A stretch of DNA of 64,000 bases from Phocaeicola vulgatus ATCC 8482 (lineage in GTDB: Bacteria > Bacteroidota > Bacteroidia > Bacteroidales > Bacteroidaceae). This document shows, piece by piece, positions 33,229-41,975 of the stretch. The number at the start of each line of letters is the position of its first letter. The stretch's first letter is position 1. The position numbers and the translations under genes are program-made. Location of the stretch: assembly GCF_000012825.1 (NCBI RefSeq), contig NC_009614.1:4216001-4280000 (forward strand), in the 5' to 3' direction. Below the pieces are notes generated by a model, which did no database searches, was not told the DNA's origin, and saw only the letters and a program-made list of their open reading frames with translations.

Positions 33229-35476
33229 TGGTAGGTTGTTTCTTTCCGTAACTTTCGCTGGGTTCGGCGGCAGCTTCCAAAACAGGTTCGTTCATCGGAT
33301 AAATTTTGCTCAACTTCTTCTCTACAGGCTTCTTCTCCGTGGGTTTTGCCAATTCCGGATTCAGTCGCTCCTTCAGTTTCGTGTTCCGTTTCAACACCGA
33401 CATGTTGCGGATGGCAAATGAAAGCGCCTTTTTGGTACCGATGAGCACGCAAATCTTCTTGGCACGGGTGATGCCCGTATAAACCAGGTTACGCTGCAGC
33501 ATTACATAGTGTGTCATAAGAACTGGCATCACCACGATGGGATATTCCGATCCTTGCGACTTGTGAATGGTCGTAGCGTAGGCCAGTGTCAACTCATCCA
33601 GTTCTGAGGCTTCGTATTCCACCTGACGCTCCTCAAAGTTCACCAGCAGCGTACGTTCCTCCATATCTACCGATTCCACATAGCCGAGGTCCCCGTTGAA
33701 CACATCCTTGTCGTAGTTGTTGCGCAGCTGCATCACCCGGTCGCCCTGACGGAAGGAATAACCTCCCCTGTTCAAGGCAATCTGGGAAGGATTCAGTGCA
33801 TTTTGCAAGGCCATGTTCAGATTGGCAGCACCCACCACACCGCGTTGCATGGGGGTCAAAACCTGAATGTTGCTCACCCCTTGGCTGTAGGCTTTCGGCA
33901 GGCGGTTCTTCACCAGATTCACAATTTCCTCCGCCACCTTCTCCGGCTCCTCCTGTTGGATGAAAAAGAAATCCGTCTGCTTGCCGTTGCTCGTATCGGG
34001 GAAACGTCCCTGGTTGATGGCATGGGCACTCATCACAATGCGGCTGGTCTGCGCCTGACGGAAAATACGGGTCAGTCGAATCACCGGAATCTTTTCACTC
34101 TCAATGATGTCGCGCAACACATTGCCGGCACCAACACTCGGCAACTGGTCAATGTCGCCCACGAAGACCACGCGCATGGAAGAGGGAATGGCCTTCATCA
34201 GGTTGTTCATCAGGATGATGTCAATCATCGAACACTCGTCCACAATCAGTGCGTCCCCTTCCAAGGGATTCTCATCATTCCGCTTGTAGCCGTCTTTCGG
34301 ATTGAACTCCAGCAGCCGGTGAATGGTCTTGGACTCCATCCCGGTGGCTTCACTCATACGTTTGGCTGCCCGTCCCGTAGGAGCCGCCAGCAGAATGCGA
34401 AGTCCCATATGCTTCAAAGCCGCAATGATACCCTGCGTGGTGGTAGTCTTACCCGTACCCGGTCCCCCCGTCAGTACCATTACTTTTGAACGGATGGCTT
34501 CCTCGATGGCCTGCAGCTGCACCTCGTCATATTCAATGCCAGTTTCCTTTGATAAAGCCTGCACATCTACCTTCTTGGCAAAGAGGTTCTGTTCCGATTC
34601 ACGGAGCAAAGCCTGCAGCCTGTTCGTCGTACCTACTTCGGCAAAGTAGAAAGGCGGCAGATAGATGGCTTCGTCTTCCAACTTCAAGTCATCCGTCTGC
34701 ACCATATTATTCAAAGCCTCACGGATAGGCGCTTCGTCCGCTTCCAGCAATTCCAACGCAGCTTGTACCAACTGTTCCTCTTCAGCATAGACATGCCCTT
34801 CGTTGGCCAACTGATTCAAGGTGTAGATGATGCCACTCTTACAGCGGCGGAGGTCATTTTTTTCGTAGCCCATCTTCGCTGCAATGCTGTCGGCCGTCTT
34901 GAAGCCGATGCCCCAGATGTCGTCAGCCAGTCGGTAAGGGTTCTCCTTTACCTTGTCGATGCTTTCCTTGCCGTACTGGCGGTAAATCTTGGCCGCATAG
35001 GCCGTACTGACACCATACCCCTGCAGGAAAAGCATCACATTCTTGATGTCCTTCTGCTTCTCCCAACTCTCGCAAATCTTCTCCACGCGCTTCTTGCCGA
35101 TGCCCGGCACCTCGTAGAGCCGTTCGATGTCGGTCTCGATCACATCGATGGTTTCCAGACCAAACTGACGGACGATGAGTTGGGCAAACTTCGGACCGAT
35201 GCCTTTTACCAGTCCGCTTCCCAGATACTTCTCAATGCCATAGACCGTGGCCGGCATCACCTCCTCCCACGATTGGCACACGAACTGGCTGCCGTAGCGT
35301 TTGTCCACCTTCCATTCGCCCTCACATAACAGCACACTTCCGGCAGGCACCTCCAGCAGGTTGCCCACCAGTGTCACCAGGTCGTCATAGCTTTTGACCT
35401 TGACCCTCATCACCGAATACCCGTTCTCGGGATTTTGGTAGGTGATTCTTTCTACTACGCAGCGAAGTTTGAGCAT
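33215..35476 (-). CDS. recD2: RecD2-like SF1B DNA helicase
   Basis: 753 aa. An N-terminal OB-like part and tandem helix-hairpin-helix motifs (GIGPKFAQLIVRQFG, VPGIGKKRVEKICE, IWGIGFKTADSIA) precede the helicase core: Walker A GGPGTGKTTTTQ (about residue 335), DECSMIDIILMNNL, GDIDQLPSVGAGNVL and the late LAYATTIHKSQGSEYP, YTGITRAKK. This is the RecD2/TraA-like 5'-3' helicase arrangement without a relaxase domain. The C-terminal 70 residues are a lysine/proline-rich tail not usual for RecD2. It may unwind or mature transferred DNA (inference). Confidence 0.88.
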   Translation of the reverse strand: MLKLRCVVERITYQNPENGYSVMRVKVKSYDDLVTLVGNLLEVPAGSVLLCEGEWKVDKRYGSQFVCQSWEEVMPATVYGIEKYLGSGLVKGIGPKFAQLIVRQFGLETIDVIETDIERLYEVPGIGKKRVEKICESWEKQKDIKNVMLFLQGYGVSTAYAAKIYRQYGKESIDKVKENPYRLADDIWGIGFKTADSIAAKMGYEKNDLRRCKSGIIYTLNQLANEGHVYAEEEQLVQAALELLEADEAPIREALNNMVQTDDLKLEDEAIYLPPFYFAEVGTTNRLQALLRESEQNLFAKKVDVQALSKETGIEYDEVQLQAIEEAIRSKVMVLTGGPGTGKTTTTQGIIAALKHMGLRILLAAPTGRAAKRMSEATGMESKTIHRLLEFNPKDGYKRNDENPLEGDALIVDECSMIDIILMNNLMKAIPSSMRVVFVGDIDQLPSVGAGNVLRDIIESEKIPVIRLTRIFRQAQTSRIVMSAHAINQGRFPDTSNGKQTDFFFIQQEEPEKVAEEIVNLVKNRLPKAYSQGVSNIQVLTPMQRGVVGAANLNMALQNALNPSQIALNRGGYSFRQGDRVMQLRNNYDKDVFNGDLGYVESVDMEERTLLVNFEERQVEYEASELDELTLAYATTIHKSQGSEYPIVVMPVLMTHYVMLQRNLVYTGITRAKKICVLIGTKKALSFAIRNMSVLKRNTKLKERLNPELAKPTEKKPVEKKLSKIYPMNEPVLEAAAEPSESYGKKQPTIETK

Positions 35477-35743
35477 GATTAAAAAATATCTTATAGTTCA
35501 TCAAATGGCGGAGTATCTGATTGCCCGTTTAGAACTTGTTCATACTCCTCGTCTTGAGGCAATCTAATTATGCTTACATTTTAACATTAAAATGTTACAC
35601 AAAACTTTCAGCAATACTAGAGAGCAATATTCCTTCCAATTGTCATTTTATTTATTGCTATGCCTCAATAATTTACACCTTTCCTAAAATGTCTGGTTAA
35701 TACGCCTTTAGTACTATTCATACTAATGTAGAAGTTATATTTT
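35477..35743. other. intergenic, no gene seen
   Basis: 267 bp of AT-rich DNA between the helicase start and the hsdR terminator. No usable open frame or conserved promoter was identified, although a promoter for the minus-strand helicase should lie at its left. Confidence 0.45.
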
Positions 35744-35780
35744 GAGTTTCCCATCCTCTTTATTGAGGGTGGGAAACTTC
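35744..35780 (-). terminator. terminator of the type I restriction operon
   Basis: GAGTTTCCCATCCTC (35744-35758) pairs with GAGGGTGGGAAACTTC (35765-35780), with one G-T pair. On the minus strand it follows the hsdR stop by 1-2 bp and leads into a short T-poor stretch. Confidence 0.7.
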
Positions 35781-35781
35781 A

Positions 35782-38700
35782 TTATTTTATAGTTACCAAC
35801 GAAGGTGTTTCAATCATTCTAGTCACCAGCGACCGGAAATTTATTTTGAAATCTTCGTTCATATACTCCTTGTAGAGTGACATATCCTTCTGGCGTTGTC
35901 TGCGTACGATGCGGTCGATAATTTTGTCAAGCGCTTCTTCTGCAGCTTGCTTGTCAGGATTACCTACAATAAGTGAGAGGTAGTCGTTGTCCTGCTTGAT
36001 GGCATTGACAATGGCTGTGAGCTTGACTTTCTGCTCTTCTGGAGTAGTATCCCAACCTTTGAACCATTTATCATTGAATTCTTGCAGAATTACGTCGAGT
36101 TCTTCTTTTGCATCATCACTCGTGCCTGCACCTGCCATAGCTGCTTTGGTAGGATCGAGAACAGTTTCGCTAGAATCTAATTCTATCTTTTCATTCAATC
36201 CAGTACGGCGTAGACCATAAGTATTCAAGTCTACTGAATCCAATAGGTCTTTGAGGTCGTCACGGCCAGGCACATCTACATGCAAGTTGGGAATTAAGAA
36301 ACGAAGGAACCAGAACATTTTTTCCCAGTTGAGTACCTCATAATCCATGATGGCAGCTACACGAGAATAGACTTTTACAAACTGCTTGCATTTGATTTTG
36401 AAGTCTGCTTTACCATTCTCGTCAAACTCAATCTCGTGGTTGAATCGATGAGCTGCTGCATCTGTAATGGGAACCCATTTATCAGGTTCTGCGCCACTCA
36501 TATAGATTTCCATAAATTGGTTGATGTCTTCTTCATCAAACACCCCAATAGACAACAAAGTACTACGCAACTCATGAAGAATGTTTACGTCCGTAGGTTC
36601 GGACAGAGTTGTGGAGGTGTAGAAAGGGTTGAAGCTTTCTTCCATGTCGTCCTTCTTGTTGTAGAAGTCCAAAATAAAGAGATCCTCGCTACGCTTGGAC
36701 AAGTCTGGGGCTGCACGATTTAAGCGTGACAAAGACTGTACTGCCAACACACCAGCCAAAGGTTTATCAATGTACATGGCGCACAACTTGGGTTGGTCAA
36801 AACCAGTAAGATACTTGTTGGCCACCACCAAAATACGATTTTCGTCCGCATCAAATTTTTCTGCTGTTTCCGTTTCTGCAAAACCATTTAGACCTGCTTC
36901 GGTGTAGGTAACGCCGTTCATTTCTTTTTCACCAGAGAATGCGATGAGTACTTTGTAGGGCAACTTTAGTTTGACTACGAGGTCGGTTAACGCTTTGTAA
37001 TAGTGGATTGCGCATTCTATGTCCTTTGTTACGACCATTGCTTTGGCTTTGCCCTTTAACTTTCGCTGGCGGAACACTTTACTGTCGAAGTGTTGTAGCA
37101 TGGTGTCTGCTTTTACTGCGATGGTGTCAGGATGGCGTTCTACCGTTCGACGCAGTAGTTTTTGAGCTTTCTTTTCGTCATATTGAGGGTTCTCCTCAAT
37201 CGACTTGATAAGCTCATAATAGCTCTTATAGGTGGTATAGTTTACAAGCACATCCAATATAAAGCCTTCTTCAATGGCCTGCTTCATACTGTATAGGTGG
37301 AACGGATGAAATACTCCTTCTTCGTCTTGCCATCCAAAGCGCTCTAGAGTTTCACGTTTCGGTGTAGCAGTAAAGGCAAAGTATGAGCAGTTGCTCGACA
37401 TCTTACGGTCACGAATGAGTTTGGCTATCAACTCGTCTGTATCAGATCCTTCCTGGTCTGAATCACGTTGTACTGAAGCGTTCATTTTGTCCGCAGCTAT
37501 ACCACTTTGCGAAGAGTGAGCTTCATCGATGATGATGGCAAAATTATGGTCACTTACGTCAGCAATAGTCCCACAGATAAAAGGAAATTTCTGTATTGTT
37601 GTAATCACAATGCGTTTGCCACCTTCTATAGCTGTTTTTAGTTCGTTTGAACTATCTGCATGAGCTATCGTTTTCTCACTTTGACCGAACGCCTTTATGT
37701 TATCTGTGATTTGTTTATCTAGGATGCGACGGTCTGTCACTACAATCACGGTGTTGAATAGCTGTTGTCCCAATCCGCGAGAGCGTACAGCGTTTTCGGA
37801 TGAAGCACAAGACTTAATCAACTTAAATGCCAGCCATGTCAATGAATTTGATTTTCCAGAACCGGCTGAATGCTCAATCAGATACCGCTTGCCTACGCCA
37901 TTTTCTTGTACATCGGCAATCAGTTTATCTACCACATCAAGTTGATGGAAACGTGGAAAGATCAGTTTTTTTGCATTTCGAAGAATGTGAGGAACTTTTT
38001 TCCTTGTTTTCGCTTCACCATAATCAAAGAGAGCATAATTCATAATGATGTCAGACAACGTATCCTTGGTCAGAATACGCTCCCACATATAGGAAGTCTT
38101 GTAGCCATTTTCATTTACAGGATTTCCAGCACCGAGACCATTAGGCAGACCTTGATTAAAGGGCATAAAGAATGTCTTTCCTTCATTGAGCCGTGTAGTG
38201 AAGTACACTTCATCTTTGTCCATGGTGAAGTGTGCCAAACATCGTCCGTAGTTCAGCAAAGGTTCTTTGGGGTTGCGTTCTTCTTTGTATTGCTTGATGC
38301 CATTATAGCGAGCGGTCTGTCCAGTCCATGGATTTTTCAGTTCCATAGTAAATAAAGGCAATCCGTTCACACTGATCACCATGTCTATCTCCAGTCCTTT
38401 ATTGGATGATGAGAAAGTTTGTTGGCGCGTTACACAAAATTGGTTTTGTGCGTAAAGTCGTTTACTCTCCTCACTGTCGGCCTCTGATGGTTTGGGATAG
38501 AATAGTTTGATTCCTTCCAGATTGTCCAAGTCAATACCTTTTCTCAGTATTTCCAGGATACCCTTGGTGGAAATGATTTTGGCTATTTGTTTGGGTAAGG
38601 CTGTTTCTAAGTCTTTGCCCTTGTATTCTTTAAGTTTCTCGCTTTGTGTGGCATTCAAGAATGACCATAAGCGCACAGTGTCGATGGCCAACTCTTTTTT

Positions 38701-38865
38701 TAGGTCATCAGGGCGGCCCCAGTAAAACTTTTCGTTACCTGGGTTCTGTGTGTCAAAGTCAGCTATTTCTTTATTATGTTTTCGCTCTTCTTTAGTATTC
38801 CCTACGAGTGCTTGTTCTATCAGCCACTCAAAGGCTTGTTCGTTGCTCTTTGCAGGTGTTACCAT
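35782..38865 (-). CDS. hsdR: HsdR, type I restriction enzyme motor/nuclease subunit
   Basis: 1027 aa. N-terminal nuclease motif: IDMVISVNGLPLFTMELKNP (D...ELK, PD-ExK type, about residues 160-180). SF2 motor: Walker A EHSAGSGKSNS (about 328-338), VIVVTDRRILDKQ, the DEAH box FAIIIDEAHSSQSG and FAFTATPKRETLERFG; SRLNRAAP near 720 is motif VI. C-terminal helical domain for HsdM contact. It translocates and cuts unmodified DNA. Last gene of the operon. The enzyme is of usual length and appears intact. Confidence 0.93.
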   Translation of the reverse strand: MVTPAKSNEQAFEWLIEQALVGNTKEERKHNKEIADFDTQNPGNEKFYWGRPDDLKKELAIDTVRLWSFLNATQSEKLKEYKGKDLETALPKQIAKIISTKGILEILRKGIDLDNLEGIKLFYPKPSEADSEESKRLYAQNQFCVTRQQTFSSSNKGLEIDMVISVNGLPLFTMELKNPWTGQTARYNGIKQYKEERNPKEPLLNYGRCLAHFTMDKDEVYFTTRLNEGKTFFMPFNQGLPNGLGAGNPVNENGYKTSYMWERILTKDTLSDIIMNYALFDYGEAKTRKKVPHILRNAKKLIFPRFHQLDVVDKLIADVQENGVGKRYLIEHSAGSGKSNSLTWLAFKLIKSCASSENAVRSRGLGQQLFNTVIVVTDRRILDKQITDNIKAFGQSEKTIAHADSSNELKTAIEGGKRIVITTIQKFPFICGTIADVSDHNFAIIIDEAHSSQSGIAADKMNASVQRDSDQEGSDTDELIAKLIRDRKMSSNCSYFAFTATPKRETLERFGWQDEEGVFHPFHLYSMKQAIEEGFILDVLVNYTTYKSYYELIKSIEENPQYDEKKAQKLLRRTVERHPDTIAVKADTMLQHFDSKVFRQRKLKGKAKAMVVTKDIECAIHYYKALTDLVVKLKLPYKVLIAFSGEKEMNGVTYTEAGLNGFAETETAEKFDADENRILVVANKYLTGFDQPKLCAMYIDKPLAGVLAVQSLSRLNRAAPDLSKRSEDLFILDFYNKKDDMEESFNPFYTSTTLSEPTDVNILHELRSTLLSIGVFDEEDINQFMEIYMSGAEPDKWVPITDAAAHRFNHEIEFDENGKADFKIKCKQFVKVYSRVAAIMDYEVLNWEKMFWFLRFLIPNLHVDVPGRDDLKDLLDSVDLNTYGLRRTGLNEKIELDSSETVLDPTKAAMAGAGTSDDAKEELDVILQEFNDKWFKGWDTTPEEQKVKLTAIVNAIKQDNDYLSLIVGNPDKQAAEEALDKIIDRIVRRQRQKDMSLYKEYMNEDFKINFRSLVTRMIETPSLVTIK

Positions 38866-38871
38866 AAGCTT

Positions 38872-40677
38872 TTACTTTTTGAAGATGAATTTAGCGATAC
38901 GTTCGGCAACGATTGCTGTTGCGTCTTCAATATCTTTCTTTCCCCATTTATCTTTAGGGTATTTTGAAAGGTCCAGGGCCATGCCGTAACGACTGCCCTT
39001 ATACCCGCGTTTACTCTGAATGGTACTGCCTTTTTTGGTCTTAAACCAGTCATTGCTGATTGATTTGTTGATGTCTTCTTCAAGCAGTATTTTATTTCCC
39101 AGTAAGTTGGCCAGTGCGTCAAACTCTTCCTTCGTTTTGATATGCGCATCCATGCGAATGGCCTCTATGTTATGTCCGCTCGCCGGCATGATATGTTCTA
39201 CATTCACACGGTCGTCAAAATCAAAGTTGCGATTTTGCTCCTTAGCATAAAGATACTCATTTAGGAAGACAAGAATGTTCTTGTCATATTCCTTGAGGTA
39301 ATCGAGCACATCTTCCTTCTTCCAAGTGACTTCAATATGTTTGCTGAAATCAGACTCGATCTTATAGATATCGTAGTTTCCGTCTACCAGACGGAAGTTC
39401 TCGTTGAAAAGGAAGGTCTTGAAATTGGAGGAAGAGAAACCTACATCACCCACTTCGATAATGGCAAACAAGCGGAGCAAACATTCTGCTATTGGTTGTA
39501 CATCTTCGGGGCAAAGATCATTTACGTCAAATCGGTAGAGATAGGCCATCAAAAACATCTTGAAGTTTTCATTAAACTTGAGCAGGAGCTTGATGATGGG
39601 GTAATCCTTGATTTTGTTCCACGTATTGAGAATCTTTTCAAAAGAATCGCAAAGCGCCATCGGCTCATTCAGAAGTTCTGAATGTTCGATGGTGTAATAC
39701 TTACGAATACCTGGTGTGGTTACTTGGTTCAGTCCATAGTGATTGTTCTTAGCACGGTTGATATACATAAACTGTTGCAACACGGCATCGATATTCATCA
39801 CCTTTCTTTGGCTAAGTTGGTTGGCTAACAGCGTGATTCCTTGCCATTTTTCGATGAATGTATCTTTATCGTCCTCTTTCGAGAACAACTGTGCAGAAAT
39901 GATATCGGCATCCGACAATGGCATACCGGTGGAGTTGAGTGAATTAAACATGGTAATAGCCTGTTCTATCTGCCAACTCTTAATCTCAATGATTTGACAC
40001 TTACCCAGGAATATCTTGGCAAAGTTATTCAAGTTTGACTCTGAGTACAAAAGCAGCTTCTCATAGAAATACTTGAAATTTCGGAAGAAGTTGGTGTATT
40101 TATTGTCTTTTTGCTTGCGAGGTATTTTATGAACTGCTTTCTCGACTTCAATGTAGGTCTCTGCCTCTATGATGTTTTGGAAGTCATCTTTGTAGAGTTC
40201 GTTGATACTCTTGTTTTCCAATATGGTAATACCCTTGGCTTTATTCCAATCTTCTTGAATGGCTACTTGTTTATCATCGTCTGCTTTGAATAGAATTTCA
40301 AAGATACCGTCATAGCTATTACTAAGGCCCTTGTATAGAGCTTTTGTATCTGGGCTCATTTGGAAATCATCCAGTACTTCCTTTAAACGGAGCTGTAGTG
40401 CTTTCAATAAAAGAAGAAACGTTGTTGTGCGTTGCTGACCATCAATCAAGTTCAGACAGTTATCCGTGGAGCAATCAATAATGATTGTTCCAAAAAAATA
40501 AGGGTCGTCTGCTCCCGAGTCGATAAATGCCTCAATGTCTTGCCACAACTTGTCGCAGTGCATAGTTGTCCATGAATAGCCTCTTTGGTATTCCGGGATA
40601 CGGAATCTGTCATCTTTTCCCAACTTGGTATATTCACTGATAAGCCGTAAATTCGGTTCTATATTTTTTGTTGCCAT
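38872..40677 (-). CDS. DUF262/DUF1524 (GmrSD-like) protein embedded in the hsd operon
   Basis: 601 aa. N-terminal DUF262: FRIPEYQRGYSWTTMHCDKLWQD and the ParB/sulfiredoxin-like box NLIDGQQRTTTFLLLL (about residues 70-90). C-terminal DUF1524 with an HNH-type motif: NVEHIMPASGHNI followed by LANLLGNKILLEEDINKSI (about 500-555). GmrSD-type proteins are nucleotide-dependent nucleases that restrict phages with modified DNA; stand-alone DUF262/DUF1524 proteins also occur inside type I loci. It lies between hsdS and hsdR with gaps of 1 and 6 bp, so it is co-expressed. A second restriction activity is inference. Confidence 0.85.
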   Translation of the reverse strand: MATKNIEPNLRLISEYTKLGKDDRFRIPEYQRGYSWTTMHCDKLWQDIEAFIDSGADDPYFFGTIIIDCSTDNCLNLIDGQQRTTTFLLLLKALQLRLKEVLDDFQMSPDTKALYKGLSNSYDGIFEILFKADDDKQVAIQEDWNKAKGITILENKSINELYKDDFQNIIEAETYIEVEKAVHKIPRKQKDNKYTNFFRNFKYFYEKLLLYSESNLNNFAKIFLGKCQIIEIKSWQIEQAITMFNSLNSTGMPLSDADIISAQLFSKEDDKDTFIEKWQGITLLANQLSQRKVMNIDAVLQQFMYINRAKNNHYGLNQVTTPGIRKYYTIEHSELLNEPMALCDSFEKILNTWNKIKDYPIIKLLLKFNENFKMFLMAYLYRFDVNDLCPEDVQPIAECLLRLFAIIEVGDVGFSSSNFKTFLFNENFRLVDGNYDIYKIESDFSKHIEVTWKKEDVLDYLKEYDKNILVFLNEYLYAKEQNRNFDFDDRVNVEHIMPASGHNIEAIRMDAHIKTKEEFDALANLLGNKILLEEDINKSISNDWFKTKKGSTIQSKRGYKGSRYGMALDLSKYPKDKWGKKDIEDATAIVAERIAKFIFKK

Positions 40678-40678
40678 G

Positions 40679-41971
40679 TTATGATACTTTTATTTTACCC
40701 GTTACTACTTCACTGATGATAATTTGCTTGCGCTCTTGAAGGAGAGTTATCTGTTTTTGTATCCGTTCTAAAGCTGTGTTTATTTGTTGTAAATTCTGAG
40801 TTAAGGAACTCACTATATTCTTTTGTTCTTCCATCGATGGTTTAGGTATGGGGAAACGTTTTAATGCTCCCATATCTACATATTGAAAGCAAGTAGAATT
40901 TGAGTTTTCACGACAAAAATCACCAACTACATACATATAGTAGAACAGGAAAAGCGGGTAGAAAGATTCAATCAGCGATTTGCGAATTTTAAAATTCGCA
41001 AATCGCTGATTCGCAAGCGAATCAGCAATTAACATCGCATGTTCACCTATTGACGCTGTACAGATTGCCATGATGTATGATCCTGCTTTAAAGGTGCCTT
41101 TTCCGTTTATGGCTTTGGTAGTAACGTATTGCATTGCCTCCCTTAGAAAGCGCCCAGATTTTCTTATATCCTCCATACGATACCATGGTATTGAACCATT
41201 AGTCCAATATGTAGGATCGTTTTTAGATGGTGTATATCCATTTCGCATTTCAAACACATAGGTTAACGGCAAAGATTCCCAATGTGATGGTATTTGTCCC
41301 AACCAATTCAATCCTGAATTCTTCATTTCCACATTCCCGTCCAGCCCTTTCGTAACTGCACGCTGAATGATGATTTGCTTTCTTTCATTAAGCAAATCAA
41401 TCATACGCTGCTGTTGGGCAATGGCTTTGTCTATTTCGGCAGTAGCCTTGTCGAGATAGGTAGCCATGGATTGTTGTTCTTCTAAAGGAGGGATAGGTAA
41501 TAGCTCATTTCTAAATTCTTTAAAAGATAATGTGAGTCTGACACCACATCCCATTCCATGAAACACTTTTCGTGCATCCATTCCTTTTAGAAGATAAGTA
41601 AAATAATCTGAACATATATTTTCTTTCGGGCGTAGGGCTATGTAAGCAGAAGTAATGATTCCCTTTTCTTTTACTTGAGCAACTCTTTGAGATACAAAAT
41701 CATAATTCAGATTAAGCCCATTGATCATAATATCTCCATTTTGAACTATGGTGTACTTTGAAATGATTTTCTTTAAATCAGAATCCATTTCTTGAGATTT
41801 CTTAGGTTCAATCGTTCCAAATCTAAATTGAAGTTGATTAGTATTATTACATGTAGAATTTGTCTCAACATTTTCATCAAATATTAATCTAGAGCGTTTA
41901 ATTTCCCAATGACTCGGAATTTTACCAAGCCATTGTATACCACTATCTTTATAGCTATTATATTTCTCCAT
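40679..41971 (-). CDS. hsdS: HsdS, type I specificity subunit
   Basis: 430 aa with two target-recognition domains, each starting with the same phrase (SGIQWLGKIPSHWE at residue 11, SGLNWLGQIPSHWE about 221) and each ending in a conserved helix (PLEEQQSMATYLDKATAEID, then SMEEQKNIVSSLTQNLQQIN) followed by a parallel ERKQIIIQ / ERKQIIIS coil. This two-half design sets the bipartite target. A 42-bp perfect palindrome lies in TRD2 (40970-41011). No second hsdS copy or recombinase is present, so no inversion-type variation is evident here. Confidence 0.92.
   Translation of the reverse strand: MEKYNSYKDSGIQWLGKIPSHWEIKRSRLIFDENVETNSTCNNTNQLQFRFGTIEPKKSQEMDSDLKKIISKYTIVQNGDIMINGLNLNYDFVSQRVAQVKEKGIITSAYIALRPKENICSDYFTYLLKGMDARKVFHGMGCGVRLTLSFKEFRNELLPIPPLEEQQSMATYLDKATAEIDKAIAQQQRMIDLLNERKQIIIQRAVTKGLDGNVEMKNSGLNWLGQIPSHWESLPLTYVFEMRNGYTPSKNDPTYWTNGSIPWYRMEDIRKSGRFLREAMQYVTTKAINGKGTFKAGSYIMAICTASIGEHAMLIADSLANQRFANFKIRKSLIESFYPLFLFYYMYVVGDFCRENSNSTCFQYVDMGALKRFPIPKPSMEEQKNIVSSLTQNLQQINTALERIQKQITLLQERKQIIISEVVTGKIKVS
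40970..41011. repeat. 42-bp perfect palindrome within hsdS TRD2
   Basis: AATCAGCGATTTGCGAATTTT (21 bases, 40970-40990) is followed directly by its exact reverse complement to 41011. Overlapping it, GCTGATTCGC (41005-41014) pairs with GCGAATCAGC (41017-41026) around AA. Both lie in frame in the coding sequence and encode the NQRFANFKIRK part of the TRD. Confidence 0.9.
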
Positions 41972-41975
41972 AAGC

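Noticed and set aside
41005..41026. Phase-variable inversion site in hsdS
   Set aside because: No second hsdS segment and no recombinase are nearby, so an inversion system cannot be supported; kept only as a palindrome.
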